In this document: piece after piece, positions 9,294-17,914 of the stretch
Layout: every line of letters begins with the position of its first letter
Numbering within the stretch: the first letter of the stretch is position 1
Assembly: GCA_009780315.1 (NCBI GenBank)
Contig: WRAH01000016.1
Coordinates: 1-54,654, forward strand
DNA from: Defluviitaleaceae bacterium
Lineage (GTDB): Bacteria > Bacillota > Clostridia > Lachnospirales > WQUN01
Direction: 5' to 3'
Length of the DNA stretch: 54,654 nucleotides
Notes under the pieces: model-generated
Seen by the model: only the letters and a program-made list of their open reading frames with translations
What the model was told of the DNA's origin: nothing
The model's database searches: none
Translations under genes and position numbers: made by a program

Positions 9294-10230
9294 ATATTTC
9301 CATAATACGTTCTAAATCTGCAACAGAATAGTATTCTATTTCTATTTTGCTCTTTTTCTTACCTGGAATAATGTGAACTTGTGAACCTAACACTTGTTGC
9401 AAGTGATTTTCTGCATTTTTGTAGGCACGTGCTATGCTTTCGGCTTTCGCCGCATTTTCATTATCTATGGCTTCTTCTTCTGCCGTCCGTGCATCAAGGG
9501 CGGCTTTTTTTGCGGCGGCTTTTAAAACAGATGTGACCATCGTTTCTGCTTCACGTACACTGAGTCCAACCTCAGCAATTTTTTCAGCACACACCCCTTG
9601 TAATTCTTCATCTTCTACAGCAAGCAAAACTTTTGCATGACTGGCAGTTAGCTTACCTTCTGCCGCAAGCTGTTGTGCCTTTGGCGTGAGTTCTAAAAGA
9701 TGTAATGCACTAATCACCGCATGTTTATTTTTACCTAATTTCCCTGCCACATCATCGGCAGAGAAGAAAAAATCATCCATAAGCCGTTTATAGCATGTGG
9801 CTTCTTCAATAGAAGTTAAATCCTGTCTTTGGATATTCTCTATCAAAGCCACTTGGAGAATTTCCATTTCTGTATAGTTTTTTACGATAACAGGCACTTC
9901 TTTCAGTTTTGCCTTACGTGCCGCGCGATATCGACGTTCCCCTGCAATAATTGTATACATTTCACCTTCGTCAATGACCAGAAGGGGTTGAACAATGCCA
10001 AAAGTTTTCATGGATTCTGCCAATTCATCCAATGCATCTTCATCAAAGAATTGACGGGGTTGGGTTGGATTGGGCTCAACTTTGCGAATATCTACCATTA
10101 ACACGCCATTTTCTGAAGTTGCAGATACGCCGTCAACAGGCGTATCATTTAATTGCGCCTCATGACTTTCTGCTGTAGATTGAACGCCACTTAATAATGC
10201 GCCAAGTCCTTTACCTAGTCCTTTTTTCAT
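9268..10230 (-). CDS. parB: chromosome partitioning protein ParB (Spo0J)
   Basis: A 320-residue parS-binding CTP-dependent clamp. It opens with the typical MKKGLGKGLGALLSG. The ParB/Srx domain carries PNPTQPR, ELAESM and the CTP-binding box AGERRYRA near residues 116-123, followed by the IENIQR segment and a helix-turn-helix (GKLGKNKHAVISALHLL). The C-terminal dimerisation part ends in IEIEYYSVADLERIMEIF. Its start overlaps the parA stop by four bases (ATGA). The operon also holds nadE and a vanW-like gene, rather than the gidA-rsmG neighbours often found near the origin. The 3' end overlaps the convergent transporter gene. Confidence 0.95.
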   Translation of the reverse strand: MKKGLGKGLGALLSGVQSTAESHEAQLNDTPVDGVSATSENGVLMVDIRKVEPNPTQPRQFFDEDALDELAESMKTFGIVQPLLVIDEGEMYTIIAGERRYRAARKAKLKEVPVIVKNYTEMEILQVALIENIQRQDLTSIEEATCYKRLMDDFFFSADDVAGKLGKNKHAVISALHLLELTPKAQQLAAEGKLTASHAKVLLAVEDEELQGVCAEKIAEVGLSVREAETMVTSVLKAAAKKAALDARTAEEEAIDNENAAKAESIARAYKNAENHLQQVLGSQVHIIPGKKKSKIEIEYYSVADLERIMEIFKSIPMSF

Positions 10231-11021
10231 GAACGGCTCGCTCCTCTTGATGCAAATATATCTTTTGCCATAACTTCTTGTGCCAATTGCTCATATGCTT
10301 CTGCACCTTTTGATGAAGGTGCATATAAGGTAATTGGCAGGCCATGACTGGGTGCTTCACTAAGCCGCACATTGCGGGGGATAATGGTCTTATATACATG
10401 CTCTTCTAAATGAGACTTCACCTCGTCAACCACTTGCGCACTCAAGTTTGTGCGTGCGTCATACATAGTAAAAACTACACCTTCAATTGCAAGCCGTGGG
10501 TTTAGCTTTTTCTGAACCAAACCAATGGTGTGCATAAGCTGGGTTAAACCTTCAAGAGCATAATATTCACATTGAATCGGCACAAGCACTGTGTCCGCAG
10601 AGCATAAAGCATTTAATGTTAAAATATTCAAAGATGGCGGACAATCTATGAGTATGAAATCAAACAAGTATTTTGCATTGCTAAATACATTTTTTAGACG
10701 ATGCTCCCGTTGTTGCATATCAATTAACTCAATTTCCGCGCCGCTTAAATTTATATTGGCAGGTAAAAGTTGTAAACCTTCAATGCCGTCAATTTTTACT
10801 GCAACCTCTTCCAAATAAGATTCACCAATAAGCAAATTGTAAATTGACCTATCTAAACTATGCTTATCTACACCAAGGCCGCTGGTCGTGTTGCCTTGAG
10901 GGTCCATGTCTGCTACCAGCACTTTTTTCCCTGCCTGTGCTAAACAAGTTGCTAAGTTTATATTGGTGGTGGTCTTCCCTACTCCGCCTTTTTGATTTGT
11001 TACGGCGATAACTCGCTTCAT
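10227..11021 (-). CDS. parA: chromosome partitioning ATPase ParA (Soj)
   Basis: A 264-residue Walker-type ATPase that acts with ParB in origin segregation and replication control. The deviant Walker A KGGVGKTT sits at residues 11-18, the DMDPQGN box near residue 40 and the DCPPSLN Walker B-like motif near residue 125. The length fits chromosomal Soj, not the longer plasmid ParA with an N-terminal helix-turn-helix. It overlaps by four bases with both neighbours (DUF5711-like upstream, parB downstream), so the genes are translated as one coupled unit. Confidence 0.95.
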   Translation of the reverse strand: MKRVIAVTNQKGGVGKTTTNINLATCLAQAGKKVLVADMDPQGNTTSGLGVDKHSLDRSIYNLLIGESYLEEVAVKIDGIEGLQLLPANINLSGAEIELIDMQQREHRLKNVFSNAKYLFDFILIDCPPSLNILTLNALCSADTVLVPIQCEYYALEGLTQLMHTIGLVQKKLNPRLAIEGVVFTMYDARTNLSAQVVDEVKSHLEEHVYKTIIPRNVRLSEAPSHGLPITLYAPSSKGAEAYEQLAQEVMAKDIFASRGASRS

Positions 11022-12289
11022 TGTAAACCACCTTCTAAACTATCTAAAAATTCTAAATCTTGAATCGTTGTGTCGCGGTCATCTTCACGCACTCTACGAC
11101 GGCGATAAATATTTGCACTGGTTGTGCCTGCAATCAGCACCGTGTCAGTATTTTCTAAAAACATAACATCTCGGGTATCGTATAAAGTTGTATGTTCCCA
11201 CAAGGGATTGCCACGAAGGTCTATTGCATGAAAGTTTCGTTCTGCGCCAACAATTAACGCACTATTGCCTGTGCTTAAATGGGTTACACGTCGTCCAAGC
11301 TGAAAAACACCTGCCTCAACACCATTTACACTAAAAATCCGCACAGTTCCAACAGGGTCGCCATCGTCTATACCAATAAATCTATCATCTGTCGCAAACG
11401 CAAAATGAGAACCACCATAAAATGCAAAGTGAGAAAGCCTATTATGCAGGGGTTCAGACCAAACTTGACGAACTTGGGCATGACCAGGCCCTACTTGAAA
11501 ACACCTTATTTCATATAGTCCAGCCACAACAAGCCGATTATTGTCCATAAATTGCATGGCAGTTACAATTTGCCCTGAAAAACTCTCGGTTGCAAACAGT
11601 CCTCTGTCCGTACCAAAGGCATCAGCACGACTTGTGTATAAGAATAAAATATCTGTTGAAATTGTAACATTCATGTCTACAACTGCAATAGCGATATACC
11701 TTCCATTGTCAGAAACTTCTGCCAATATAGGTATGTACATTCCATCACGCTCATGGACAGTCCAATAATACGCACCAGGGAAATGATTATCCTGTTGCGT
11801 ATAAACATGCACACCAAAGCCCGACCCATAGCTTACGATAACAGTTAAAATACCTGTTTCTGTCACTGTAAAATTAAGAAGTGGATATTCAATATCTGCC
11901 ATAAATATACGTCCGGCGTTATTATAAACATGTACATGCCGCCCACGATAGTCTCCTACAGCAGTAATATCCCCTGCGGTAGTTACCATTGGACGAGAAA
12001 AGCTAAACGTATCAGTCCAATCTAAATTTCCTGCTGAATTTATTTGACGGATTCCATCACGGTTTACAAATTGGAAAAAACGTGAACTATTGCTGTGAAA
12101 TACAGCTTGTGAATCAAACTCATATGACACACTAACACCTGTGTTTTCCATATGCATTTCCCGTGCTTGTCCTATGCCAGAAAATATAAAAACCTGCACT
12201 AAAACAGCAATAAGTATCAGCATGACGGCGATTAACACCTTAGTTATTGTGTTCATACGTTTTGACTCTTTTGCCGCGTCCATACTCAT
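11018..12289 (-). CDS. membrane-anchored beta-propeller-like protein (DUF5711-like)
   Basis: A 423-residue protein with one N-terminal transmembrane anchor (about residues 15-36, ITKVLIAVMLILIAVLVQVF). The extracytoplasmic part shows recurring strand pairs such as FFQFVNRDGIRQINSAG and HVHVYNNAGRIF, as in PQQ/WD-type propellers. It resembles the DUF5711 family of Clostridia, whose function is unknown. A charged tail (RRRRVREDDRD) follows the last blade. The start overlaps the nadE stop; ATG 12283 is an alternative. Its coupling to parA and parB may only reflect operon packing. Confidence 0.75.
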   Translation of the reverse strand: MSMDAAKESKRMNTITKVLIAVMLILIAVLVQVFIFSGIGQAREMHMENTGVSVSYEFDSQAVFHSNSSRFFQFVNRDGIRQINSAGNLDWTDTFSFSRPMVTTAGDITAVGDYRGRHVHVYNNAGRIFMADIEYPLLNFTVTETGILTVIVSYGSGFGVHVYTQQDNHFPGAYYWTVHERDGMYIPILAEVSDNGRYIAIAVVDMNVTISTDILFLYTSRADAFGTDRGLFATESFSGQIVTAMQFMDNNRLVVAGLYEIRCFQVGPGHAQVRQVWSEPLHNRLSHFAFYGGSHFAFATDDRFIGIDDGDPVGTVRIFSVNGVEAGVFQLGRRVTHLSTGNSALIVGAERNFHAIDLRGNPLWEHTTLYDTRDVMFLENTDTVLIAGTTSANIYRRRRVREDDRDTTIQDLEFLDSLEGGLQ

Positions 12290-13023
12290 TCACCAACCCC
12301 AAAGTTTAATGGAGAGCGGCGTTTGTGATGGGTTGCTTCGTGATAGCGGTCAACAATGGCCTTATCTGCCGGCACGGCTTCCCCTGATATTAAATATTTA
12401 TCAATACGTTCATAAGTTATGCCAAGGTCAACTTCATCTGTTTGCCCTTCATATAAACCAGCCGACGGCGGTTTATTGATAATATTGTCAGGCGCATTCA
12501 GATAGCGTAAAAACCCTCGCACTTCTGTAGCAGTTAAATCGGCGATTGGGTTAAAATCATAACCACCATCACCCCATTTTGTAAAATATCCAAGATGACG
12601 TTCACTACGATTACCTGTGCCTGCAACTAAGCGGGATTCGCTTGTAGCCACTGCATAAATTGCCATCATTCGCAATCGTGGTGCAACATTTGCCATTGCC
12701 CTATCTGTAATACAGATATCTGCACCAACCGAGCGAGAAAAAGCTTCCTTAACTTCCGCAAGGTCAATCCCACGTGTGGCGATATTATATTGTTTTGACA
12801 ATGCCATTGCATCTGTTCTATCAGACTTATAATTGCTTGCCACGCCACAGGGCAAAATCAGTGAGACGGTATCATCACATGCCATTTTGCACAAAATCCC
12901 TGTCAGTGCAGCGTCTTTTCCGCCGCTATTGGCAAATACAATACCCTTCACTTTTGATGTAGATACTATGTTTTGTATAAATTTAATTCTATTCTCTACT
13001 TCCTTTGCATAATCACGCATCAT
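12286..13023 (-). CDS. nadE: ammonia-dependent NAD+ synthetase
   Basis: Converts nicotinate adenine dinucleotide, ATP and ammonia to NAD+. The 245-residue protein has only the synthetase domain and no glutaminase domain, so it uses free ammonia. The PP-loop reads NSGGKDAA near residues 32-39, and GTGNRSERHLGYFTKWGDGG carries the adenylate-binding and catalytic region. AAGGATGG precedes ATG 13023. It lies 43 bases after the vanW-like gene and overlaps the DUF5711-like gene by four bases. Confidence 0.93.
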   Translation of the reverse strand: MMRDYAKEVENRIKFIQNIVSTSKVKGIVFANSGGKDAALTGILCKMACDDTVSLILPCGVASNYKSDRTDAMALSKQYNIATRGIDLAEVKEAFSRSVGADICITDRAMANVAPRLRMMAIYAVATSESRLVAGTGNRSERHLGYFTKWGDGGYDFNPIADLTATEVRGFLRYLNAPDNIINKPPSAGLYEGQTDEVDLGITYERIDKYLISGEAVPADKAIVDRYHEATHHKRRSPLNFGVGE

Positions 13024-13066
13024 GCACCATCCTTGGAAAATGTCATATGTTCATTAGAGTATACAA

Positions 13067-14404
13067 TTATCCTGCGCCAATAGCAATAACCCCCTGCAAA
13101 GGTTTATAAATAGATTCGTTAATTTTTATCTCTTCTACAAGCTCACCATACATATAGACATGTTTAAAAACTTCAATGCGATAGCCCATTTGTGATTCAA
13201 GGGTAACTCTTTGTTCGCCCACAGGAATATTTGGGTCTATCATTTCACGATAAGGCTCTGGTTGGATAAGTTCCATTTGGCGTGCCTCAAAACGTATCGT
13301 ACGCTCAGGGTCACGGGATTCATAACCATAAATGGTTACTGAAAGCATACTATTTTCTGTACGGCTTACAATTAAAATGGGGTGTGGTGTATTATTTTTA
13401 AATTTCAAATCAAAATAATCCCCTGCAACTGTAGCATCAAAGCCAAGCCCTGCATAACTTACCCGTGCAGAATGATTATGACGCTGTACAATTTCAAGTT
13501 CTGCCAATAGAACCGCATTGTATAAAGTCGTTACAACCTGACAAACTCCTCCGCCAATATCCTCTACAGGTTCACCACGAACAAGGACTATAGCCGCTTC
13601 ATATCCACTATCAGGGTTATTTGCCGCAACAATTGCACCGGCAGAAAAAGTTTGATTAGGATATATCACTTGATTATTGATTCTTTCAGCTGCACGGCGC
13701 ACATTGCGGATACGCGGGTCATCACCCGTTGCATAGGGTGTCTCGTAATGCCCTAGTGAAGACTTTTGAAAATCAAAATGCGCCACAGTGTATGAAGGTT
13801 GAATAACGATAACATTTAACTCAACCATACCATCTTCAAGGCGGTTTAAGGCCTCACGGGTCGCTGTAGCAGCAGATTCTATATCAACACCACTTCCTAT
13901 TTGTTCTTCTTTAATAATAAAACTTCCATGCTCTAATGTAAGGGATGCGTTGATGGGTTGGTTGTCAAGCTTTTGAGAAAGCCGCATCATCACATCTTCC
14001 ATACATTCTGGGTTAAATGTAAACTGGGGTGCATGTGTTATTTCATAAGGACGGCCCAAAAGACGAGAAGCTCGCCGAGTGAGATTACCTACATGACTAT
14101 ATTCCAGCGCAGTATCTACCAACGCACTAAAGTCAAATGTTGCGCCAAATTCTGCAAAGGTAAATTCTGCTTTAATTTCATTATTCAATATGTAACTAAT
14201 TTTCCGTGATTCAAGCCGTGATTGAAATTGCTCCATTAAGACGGCTATTGCTTCTTCACGATTCATTCCGCCAACTGGAACGCCGTGTATATAAACATGG
14301 GTATAGATTCTGTCTGTTTCGCTGGTAGGACGCATAAGCAACACCAATAATAGTAGACTAACCGCCACTGCCCCCACCCCTATAATTGCTAGTTTTTTAG
14401 TCAA
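13067..14404 (-). CDS. VanW-family cell-envelope protein
   Basis: A 445-residue protein with one N-terminal membrane anchor (about residues 5-25) and a large outer domain. Residues around 75-200 resemble the peptidoglycan-binding-like repeat of YoaR/VanW proteins. The VanW domain follows with NQTFSAGAIV, EDIGGGVCQVVTTLYNA and HNHSARVSYAGLG. The family occurs in the vanB glycopeptide-resistance cluster, but most genomic copies, including this one, have no van neighbours, so resistance should not be inferred. Translation starts at TTG 14404 after AGAGAGGGTGA. It is the first gene of the operon running to parB. Confidence 0.85.
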   Translation of the reverse strand: MTKKLAIIGVGAVAVSLLLLVLLMRPTSETDRIYTHVYIHGVPVGGMNREEAIAVLMEQFQSRLESRKISYILNNEIKAEFTFAEFGATFDFSALVDTALEYSHVGNLTRRASRLLGRPYEITHAPQFTFNPECMEDVMMRLSQKLDNQPINASLTLEHGSFIIKEEQIGSGVDIESAATATREALNRLEDGMVELNVIVIQPSYTVAHFDFQKSSLGHYETPYATGDDPRIRNVRRAAERINNQVIYPNQTFSAGAIVAANNPDSGYEAAIVLVRGEPVEDIGGGVCQVVTTLYNAVLLAELEIVQRHNHSARVSYAGLGFDATVAGDYFDLKFKNNTPHPILIVSRTENSMLSVTIYGYESRDPERTIRFEARQMELIQPEPYREMIDPNIPVGEQRVTLESQMGYRIEVFKHVYMYGELVEEIKINESIYKPLQGVIAIGAG

Positions 14405-14458
14405 AAAAAATCACCCTCTCTTTCATATTATAGGTGATGTATTATATAAATATTCCAA

Positions 14459-14501
14459 TAAAAAAATCCGAATCTACACAAAAGTCAGTGTAAATTCGGA
14501 T
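14459..14501 (-). terminator. terminator of the secreted-protein gene
   Basis: ATCCGAATCTACAC (14466-14479) pairs, with one mismatch, with GTGTAAATTCGGAT (14488-14501). A run of T follows on the minus strand, 15 bases after the stop codon of the gene at 14516. Confidence 0.8.
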
Positions 14502-14515
14502 GAGCAGTTTAATCA

Positions 14516-15391
14516 TTAGAATCCAAATGCTAATTCAATTGCAAGTTCAGCAAGTTTATCAACTTCTTCTATGGAAACTTCAGCAAGTCTATCTACATAA
14601 GCCATGGCTGAATCCATAGTGCCAACACCATGCATGATGTGTAGTTCAAGAATGGCTGCGCCACCTTCTGAACCTATTGTTATAAGTGCCGCGCCAATTT
14701 CTGTATAAATCGCTAATATTTCCATTGGGTCTGCTAAACCAGCCGCAGCAGCTCTTAATTCATCCATAGCCCCTGGTGTTGCAGCTCTTATTCTTGCAGA
14801 ATAATCGTCAAAAATTGCTGTAAAAGAACCAACGCCTGTAGCAGGTGCTGTTTCTTCAGCTTCTGGCGTTGCTTCTACAACTTCTTCTGGTGTTGTTTCA
14901 ACTTCTGGCTCTGGCACGACTGGTTCTTCAACCGTAGTTGTGACACCAAACCCTAATATTACTCCTAATTCACTAAGCATGAAGAAATTATTGCCATCAA
15001 TGTTGTATGTTCTAAAATCAACACGAACGCCATCCACATAAACAACTGCTGTACTTGAAATAACTGAAACAGCAGTGCCGCCTGTGGTCATTTCTCCGCC
15101 AACAGGTGTATATGCTTGACCTAGCACAAGTGTTATTGCACTAAGGTTTGCATCCCAAACCACATCAAACTGATATGATGTGCCATTAAAGGCATAAGCA
15201 AGGTCTCTAAGCATAAAGAAATCATTACCGCTGATTGTGAATGTATTAAATTCTACAGGTTGACCGTCCACATATACAACATAGGATGCTGGCGTGGCTG
15301 TTTGTGCCATCAGATGAACTGCTGGCGTTGATACAAATACCATTGTAAGTACAAGGGCTACTGCAAAAAACTTCATGGTGATTCTTTTCAT
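14516..15391 (-). CDS. secreted protein with duplicated copper-amine-oxidase-N-like domain
   Basis: A 291-residue exported protein. The N-terminus (MKRITMKFFAVALVLTMVF, then PAVHLMAQTA) is a clear signal peptide with no lipobox Cys. Two related units follow, YVVYVDGQPVEFNTFTI with GNDFFMLRDLAYAF and VVYVDGVRVDFRTYNI with GNNFFMLSELGVIL, typical of the stalk-like 'copper amine oxidase N-terminal' repeats that are common in secreted Clostridia proteins and need not bind copper. An acidic Pro/Glu/Thr-rich linker (about residues 155-190) leads to a helical C-terminal domain of unknown role. GGAAGGAG precedes ATG 15391. It is transcribed alone from a consensus promoter and ends at its own terminator. 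Confidence 0.8.
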   Translation of the reverse strand: MKRITMKFFAVALVLTMVFVSTPAVHLMAQTATPASYVVYVDGQPVEFNTFTISGNDFFMLRDLAYAFNGTSYQFDVVWDANLSAITLVLGQAYTPVGGEMTTGGTAVSVISSTAVVYVDGVRVDFRTYNIDGNNFFMLSELGVILGFGVTTTVEEPVVPEPEVETTPEEVVEATPEAEETAPATGVGSFTAIFDDYSARIRAATPGAMDELRAAAAGLADPMEILAIYTEIGAALITIGSEGGAAILELHIMHGVGTMDSAMAYVDRLAEVSIEEVDKLAELAIELAFGF

Positions 15392-15445
15392 GGAATTAAA
15401 TTCTCCTTCCGCGCTTTGCGCAATTTGTATTTTGGTGCGACGAGT

Positions 15446-15474
15446 ATCATACAGTCATCTTATAAAAATGTCAA
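15446..15474 (-). promoter_or_regulatory. sigma-A promoter of the secreted-protein gene
   Basis: On the minus strand TTGACA (15474-15469) and TATGAT (15451-15446) are separated by exactly 17 bases, a near-consensus promoter about 55 bases before the start codon at 15391. Confidence 0.8.
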
Positions 15475-15546
15475 GAATCATGAATCCTGCATAGAATAAT
15501 TGCAAAACCAATACTAAAAATACTAAAATTTAGGGATGATAACACT

Positions 15547-16449
15547 ATGATAAAAAACAAATCTTTTACGTCAACACATTTGACTGAAGCGATTGAGCGG
15601 CTTACACAACTTTATCCACTGATAGATGTATCTGTTTTTGGCACAAGCCGTCTTGGTCGCCCACTTTACGCATTAACTATCGGTCATGGTGCCAAAGCAA
15701 TTATGATAAATGCTGCCCACCATGCAAATGAATGGATAACATCTATTGTGCTTATGAAATTCTTGGAAGAATGTGCGCAAAACTACAAGATAAATTGTAA
15801 ATTGTGGGATAATATCACCCTACATTGTATTCCTATGGTAAATCCTGATGGTGTAGATTTAGTGACAGGTGGAATTGAACATGCTCGCCCTGCATATAAA
15901 CATGCACGCACATTGTCAGCACATTATAACCAACCATTTCCCAATGGCTGGAAAGCCAATATCTGCGGGGTAGACTTAAATTCTAATTACCCGTCAAATT
16001 GGGAACTTGCACGTAAGCATAAATATGAAAGAGGATATACTACCCCTAGCCCTCGCGACTTTGTAGGGTCAAAACCCCTTTCTGAACCAGAGACTTGTGC
16101 AATGGTTGCTTACACACAAATCAATGATTTTGCACTAACCATTTCACTGCATACACAAGGAGAAGAAATTTACTGGCGGTATATGGACTATATGCCCGAA
16201 GGTGCAGAGAAATTAGCAAAAAGATTTGAAGAAGTCAGTGGATATTTTTTAGAAGATGTACCAAGTGAGTCATCACATGCTGGGTATCGAGATTGGTTTA
16301 TATCAACGTTTAACCGCCCAGGGTTCACCATCGAATGTGGTTTAGGTGAAAACCCTCTCCCCCTTTCTCAGCTTGATGACATATATAAAAAGACTTCTCC
16401 AATTTTACGGGAAGCCCTTGTGTGGGAGTGTGTTGGCTTTAATGTTTAA
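15547..16449 (+). CDS. M14-family zinc carboxypeptidase, probable gamma-D-glutamyl-diaminopimelate peptidase
   Basis: A 300-residue metallopeptidase. The zinc set is His59 and Glu62 in AAHHANEW plus His202 in ISLHTQGEEIYW. The substrate-binding segments PMVNPDGVDL and GVDLNSNYPSNW are intact, and the catalytic Glu is Glu263 in GFTIECGLGENP. No signal peptide or LysM domain is present, so it probably acts in the cytoplasm on muropeptides. In spore-formers close relatives cleave gamma-D-Glu-mDAP bonds; the exact substrate is inference. AGGGATG precedes ATG 15547. It is a single-gene unit closed by the terminator at 16477. Confidence 0.88.
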   Translation: MIKNKSFTSTHLTEAIERLTQLYPLIDVSVFGTSRLGRPLYALTIGHGAKAIMINAAHHANEWITSIVLMKFLEECAQNYKINCKLWDNITLHCIPMVNPDGVDLVTGGIEHARPAYKHARTLSAHYNQPFPNGWKANICGVDLNSNYPSNWELARKHKYERGYTTPSPRDFVGSKPLSEPETCAMVAYTQINDFALTISLHTQGEEIYWRYMDYMPEGAEKLAKRFEEVSGYFLEDVPSESSHAGYRDWFISTFNRPGFTIECGLGENPLPLSQLDDIYKKTSPILREALVWECVGFNV

Positions 16450-16476
16450 TGGAAATAAGATAAAGATGTAAGTTGT

Positions 16477-16507
16477 AAAAAAGAGTCTATGATAGGCTCT
16501 TTTTTTT
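16477..16507 (+). terminator. terminator of the M14 peptidase gene
   Basis: An A-run and GAGTCTAT pair with ATAGGCTC (one wobble) and are followed by a run of eight T. It ends where the -35 box of the mgtE promoter begins. Confidence 0.75.
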
Positions 16508-16543
16508 GACATTTTCTTAGTTTTCGTGGCATACTAAGAAAAT
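16506..16543 (+). promoter_or_regulatory. mgtE operon promoter overlapped by a 10-bp inverted repeat
   Basis: TTGACA (16506-16511) and CATACT (16530-16535) are 18 bases apart. ATTTTCTTAG (16511-16520) and its perfect complement CTAAGAAAAT (16534-16543) flank a 13-base centre, covering most of the spacer, the -10 box and the start point. That is the position expected of a repressor operator. No M-box-like leader precedes the gene. Confidence 0.6.
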
Positions 16544-16569
16544 GCGTTATTAAAATGAGGTGTATGCCT

Positions 16570-17910
16570 ATGAGAGAAAGCATTTTACAACTTGCAGAAA
16601 CAAAACCTTTACAGGTTGCGAAGTTACGTAAAGAACTTTCCAAAATGAATATGGTAGATATTGGTGAAGTTTTTGAATGGTTAAATAAAGAGCAAACCAT
16701 TCAAGTTTTCCGCCTATTGCCAAAAGATATTGCAGCCAATGTTTTTGCATATATCGAAAAAGATAAACAACAAATTATCGTAGAGGCTTTGACAGACAAT
16801 GAAGTAGGCAAAATTATTGAGGGTTTGTTTGCTAATGATGCGGCTGATTTTATTGAAGAAATGCCCGCAAATGTAGTCAATCGCGTACTCAGTCATGTTA
16901 ATGAGGAAAAACGTGCCATAATAAACCAGCTTCTCCAATATCCTGATGATTCTGTGGGCAGTATTATGACTACAGAATACATGGAACTTTGGGAAGATTA
17001 CAATATTGTAGAAGCCTTTGACCATATCCGAAAAATGAAGATGAAGGGGCTTCACACTTGCTATGTCATTCGTCGTGATAAATTGCTGGTGGGAAGTATC
17101 TCTTTACGACGGCTTTTGCTTGCAAAAGAGCATGAACGCGTCGGTGATATGATGCGCCCTTCAGCCATATCAGTACAAACTTTAGATGACCAAGAAAAGG
17201 CGGCTCGGCTTTTTCGCAAATATGATTTACTTTCTTTACCTGTTGTGGACAAAGAAGGTCGCCTTGTGGGCATAATAGAAGTAGATGACGCTGTTGACAT
17301 TGTAGAAGAAGAAACAACCGAGGACTTTGAAAAAATGGCAGCTATTTTGCCATCTGAAGACCCCTATTTAAGAACAGGTGTATTCCGCCATTCATTTAGC
17401 CGTGTAGGCTGGCTGCTTATTCTCATGTTAACGGCCATCCTTACAGAAATGATTATTACTGACATGGAAGAAGCACTAGCCATTTTGCCAGCTCTTGCAG
17501 CATTCATGCCCATGCTTATGGATATGGGGGGAAATGTTGGCTCACAAACATCCACGTTAATTATCCGAAGTATGGCACTTGACGAGATTAAATTTAGCAA
17601 TATTCTTACGGTTTGGTGGCGTGAAATTCGTGTTGCATTACTATGCGCATTTGCACTAAGTCTTGTAAATGCCGTACGTGTGCTTATTTTCAACCCAGAC
17701 CAAGTGTTGCTTACCATTACCGTTACACTCACTTTGGTGGCGGTGATTACACTTTCAAAAAGCCTGGGCGCATTACTTCCAATGTTTGCAAAAAAACTCC
17801 ATCTCGACCCTGCTGTACTAGCGACTCCAATTATTAAAACTTTAGCAGACGTTGTAGCGTTATTGATTTACTTCGGCATTGCAGCCATTCTTATTCCAGA
17901 ATTAAGGTGA
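16570..17910 (+). CDS. mgtE: MgtE-type magnesium transporter, first of a tandem pair
   Basis: A Mg2+ channel/transporter of the inner membrane. ATG 16570 (MRESILQL) is used because GAGGTG at 16557-16562 lies seven bases upstream; ATG 16555 would put this site inside the gene. The order is an N-terminal superhelical domain (residues 1-125), two CBS domains (about 128-255, with DSVGSIMTTEY and LVGIIEVDDAVDIVEEE), a plug helix, and five membrane helices. The pore-region motif appears as MLMDMGGNVGSQTSTLIIRS and the last helix region carries LDPAVLATPIIKTLADV. The family works as a homodimer gated by Mg2+ bound between the CBS and N domains. A second mgtE begins four bases later. Confidence 0.93.
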   Translation: MRESILQLAETKPLQVAKLRKELSKMNMVDIGEVFEWLNKEQTIQVFRLLPKDIAANVFAYIEKDKQQIIVEALTDNEVGKIIEGLFANDAADFIEEMPANVVNRVLSHVNEEKRAIINQLLQYPDDSVGSIMTTEYMELWEDYNIVEAFDHIRKMKMKGLHTCYVIRRDKLLVGSISLRRLLLAKEHERVGDMMRPSAISVQTLDDQEKAARLFRKYDLLSLPVVDKEGRLVGIIEVDDAVDIVEEETTEDFEKMAAILPSEDPYLRTGVFRHSFSRVGWLLILMLTAILTEMIITDMEEALAILPALAAFMPMLMDMGGNVGSQTSTLIIRSMALDEIKFSNILTVWWREIRVALLCAFALSLVNAVRVLIFNPDQVLLTITVTLTLVAVITLSKSLGALLPMFAKKLHLDPAVLATPIIKTLADVVALLIYFGIAAILIPELR

Positions 17911-17914
17911 TTTC

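Noticed and set aside
13067..14404. Glycopeptide resistance from the VanW-family gene
   Set aside because: No vanHBX, vanS or vanR genes are nearby, and VanW-domain proteins are widespread outside resistance clusters.
16450..16569. Mg2+ riboswitch (M-box) before mgtE
   Set aside because: Only about 35 bases separate the likely start point from the coding start, too short for an M-box.
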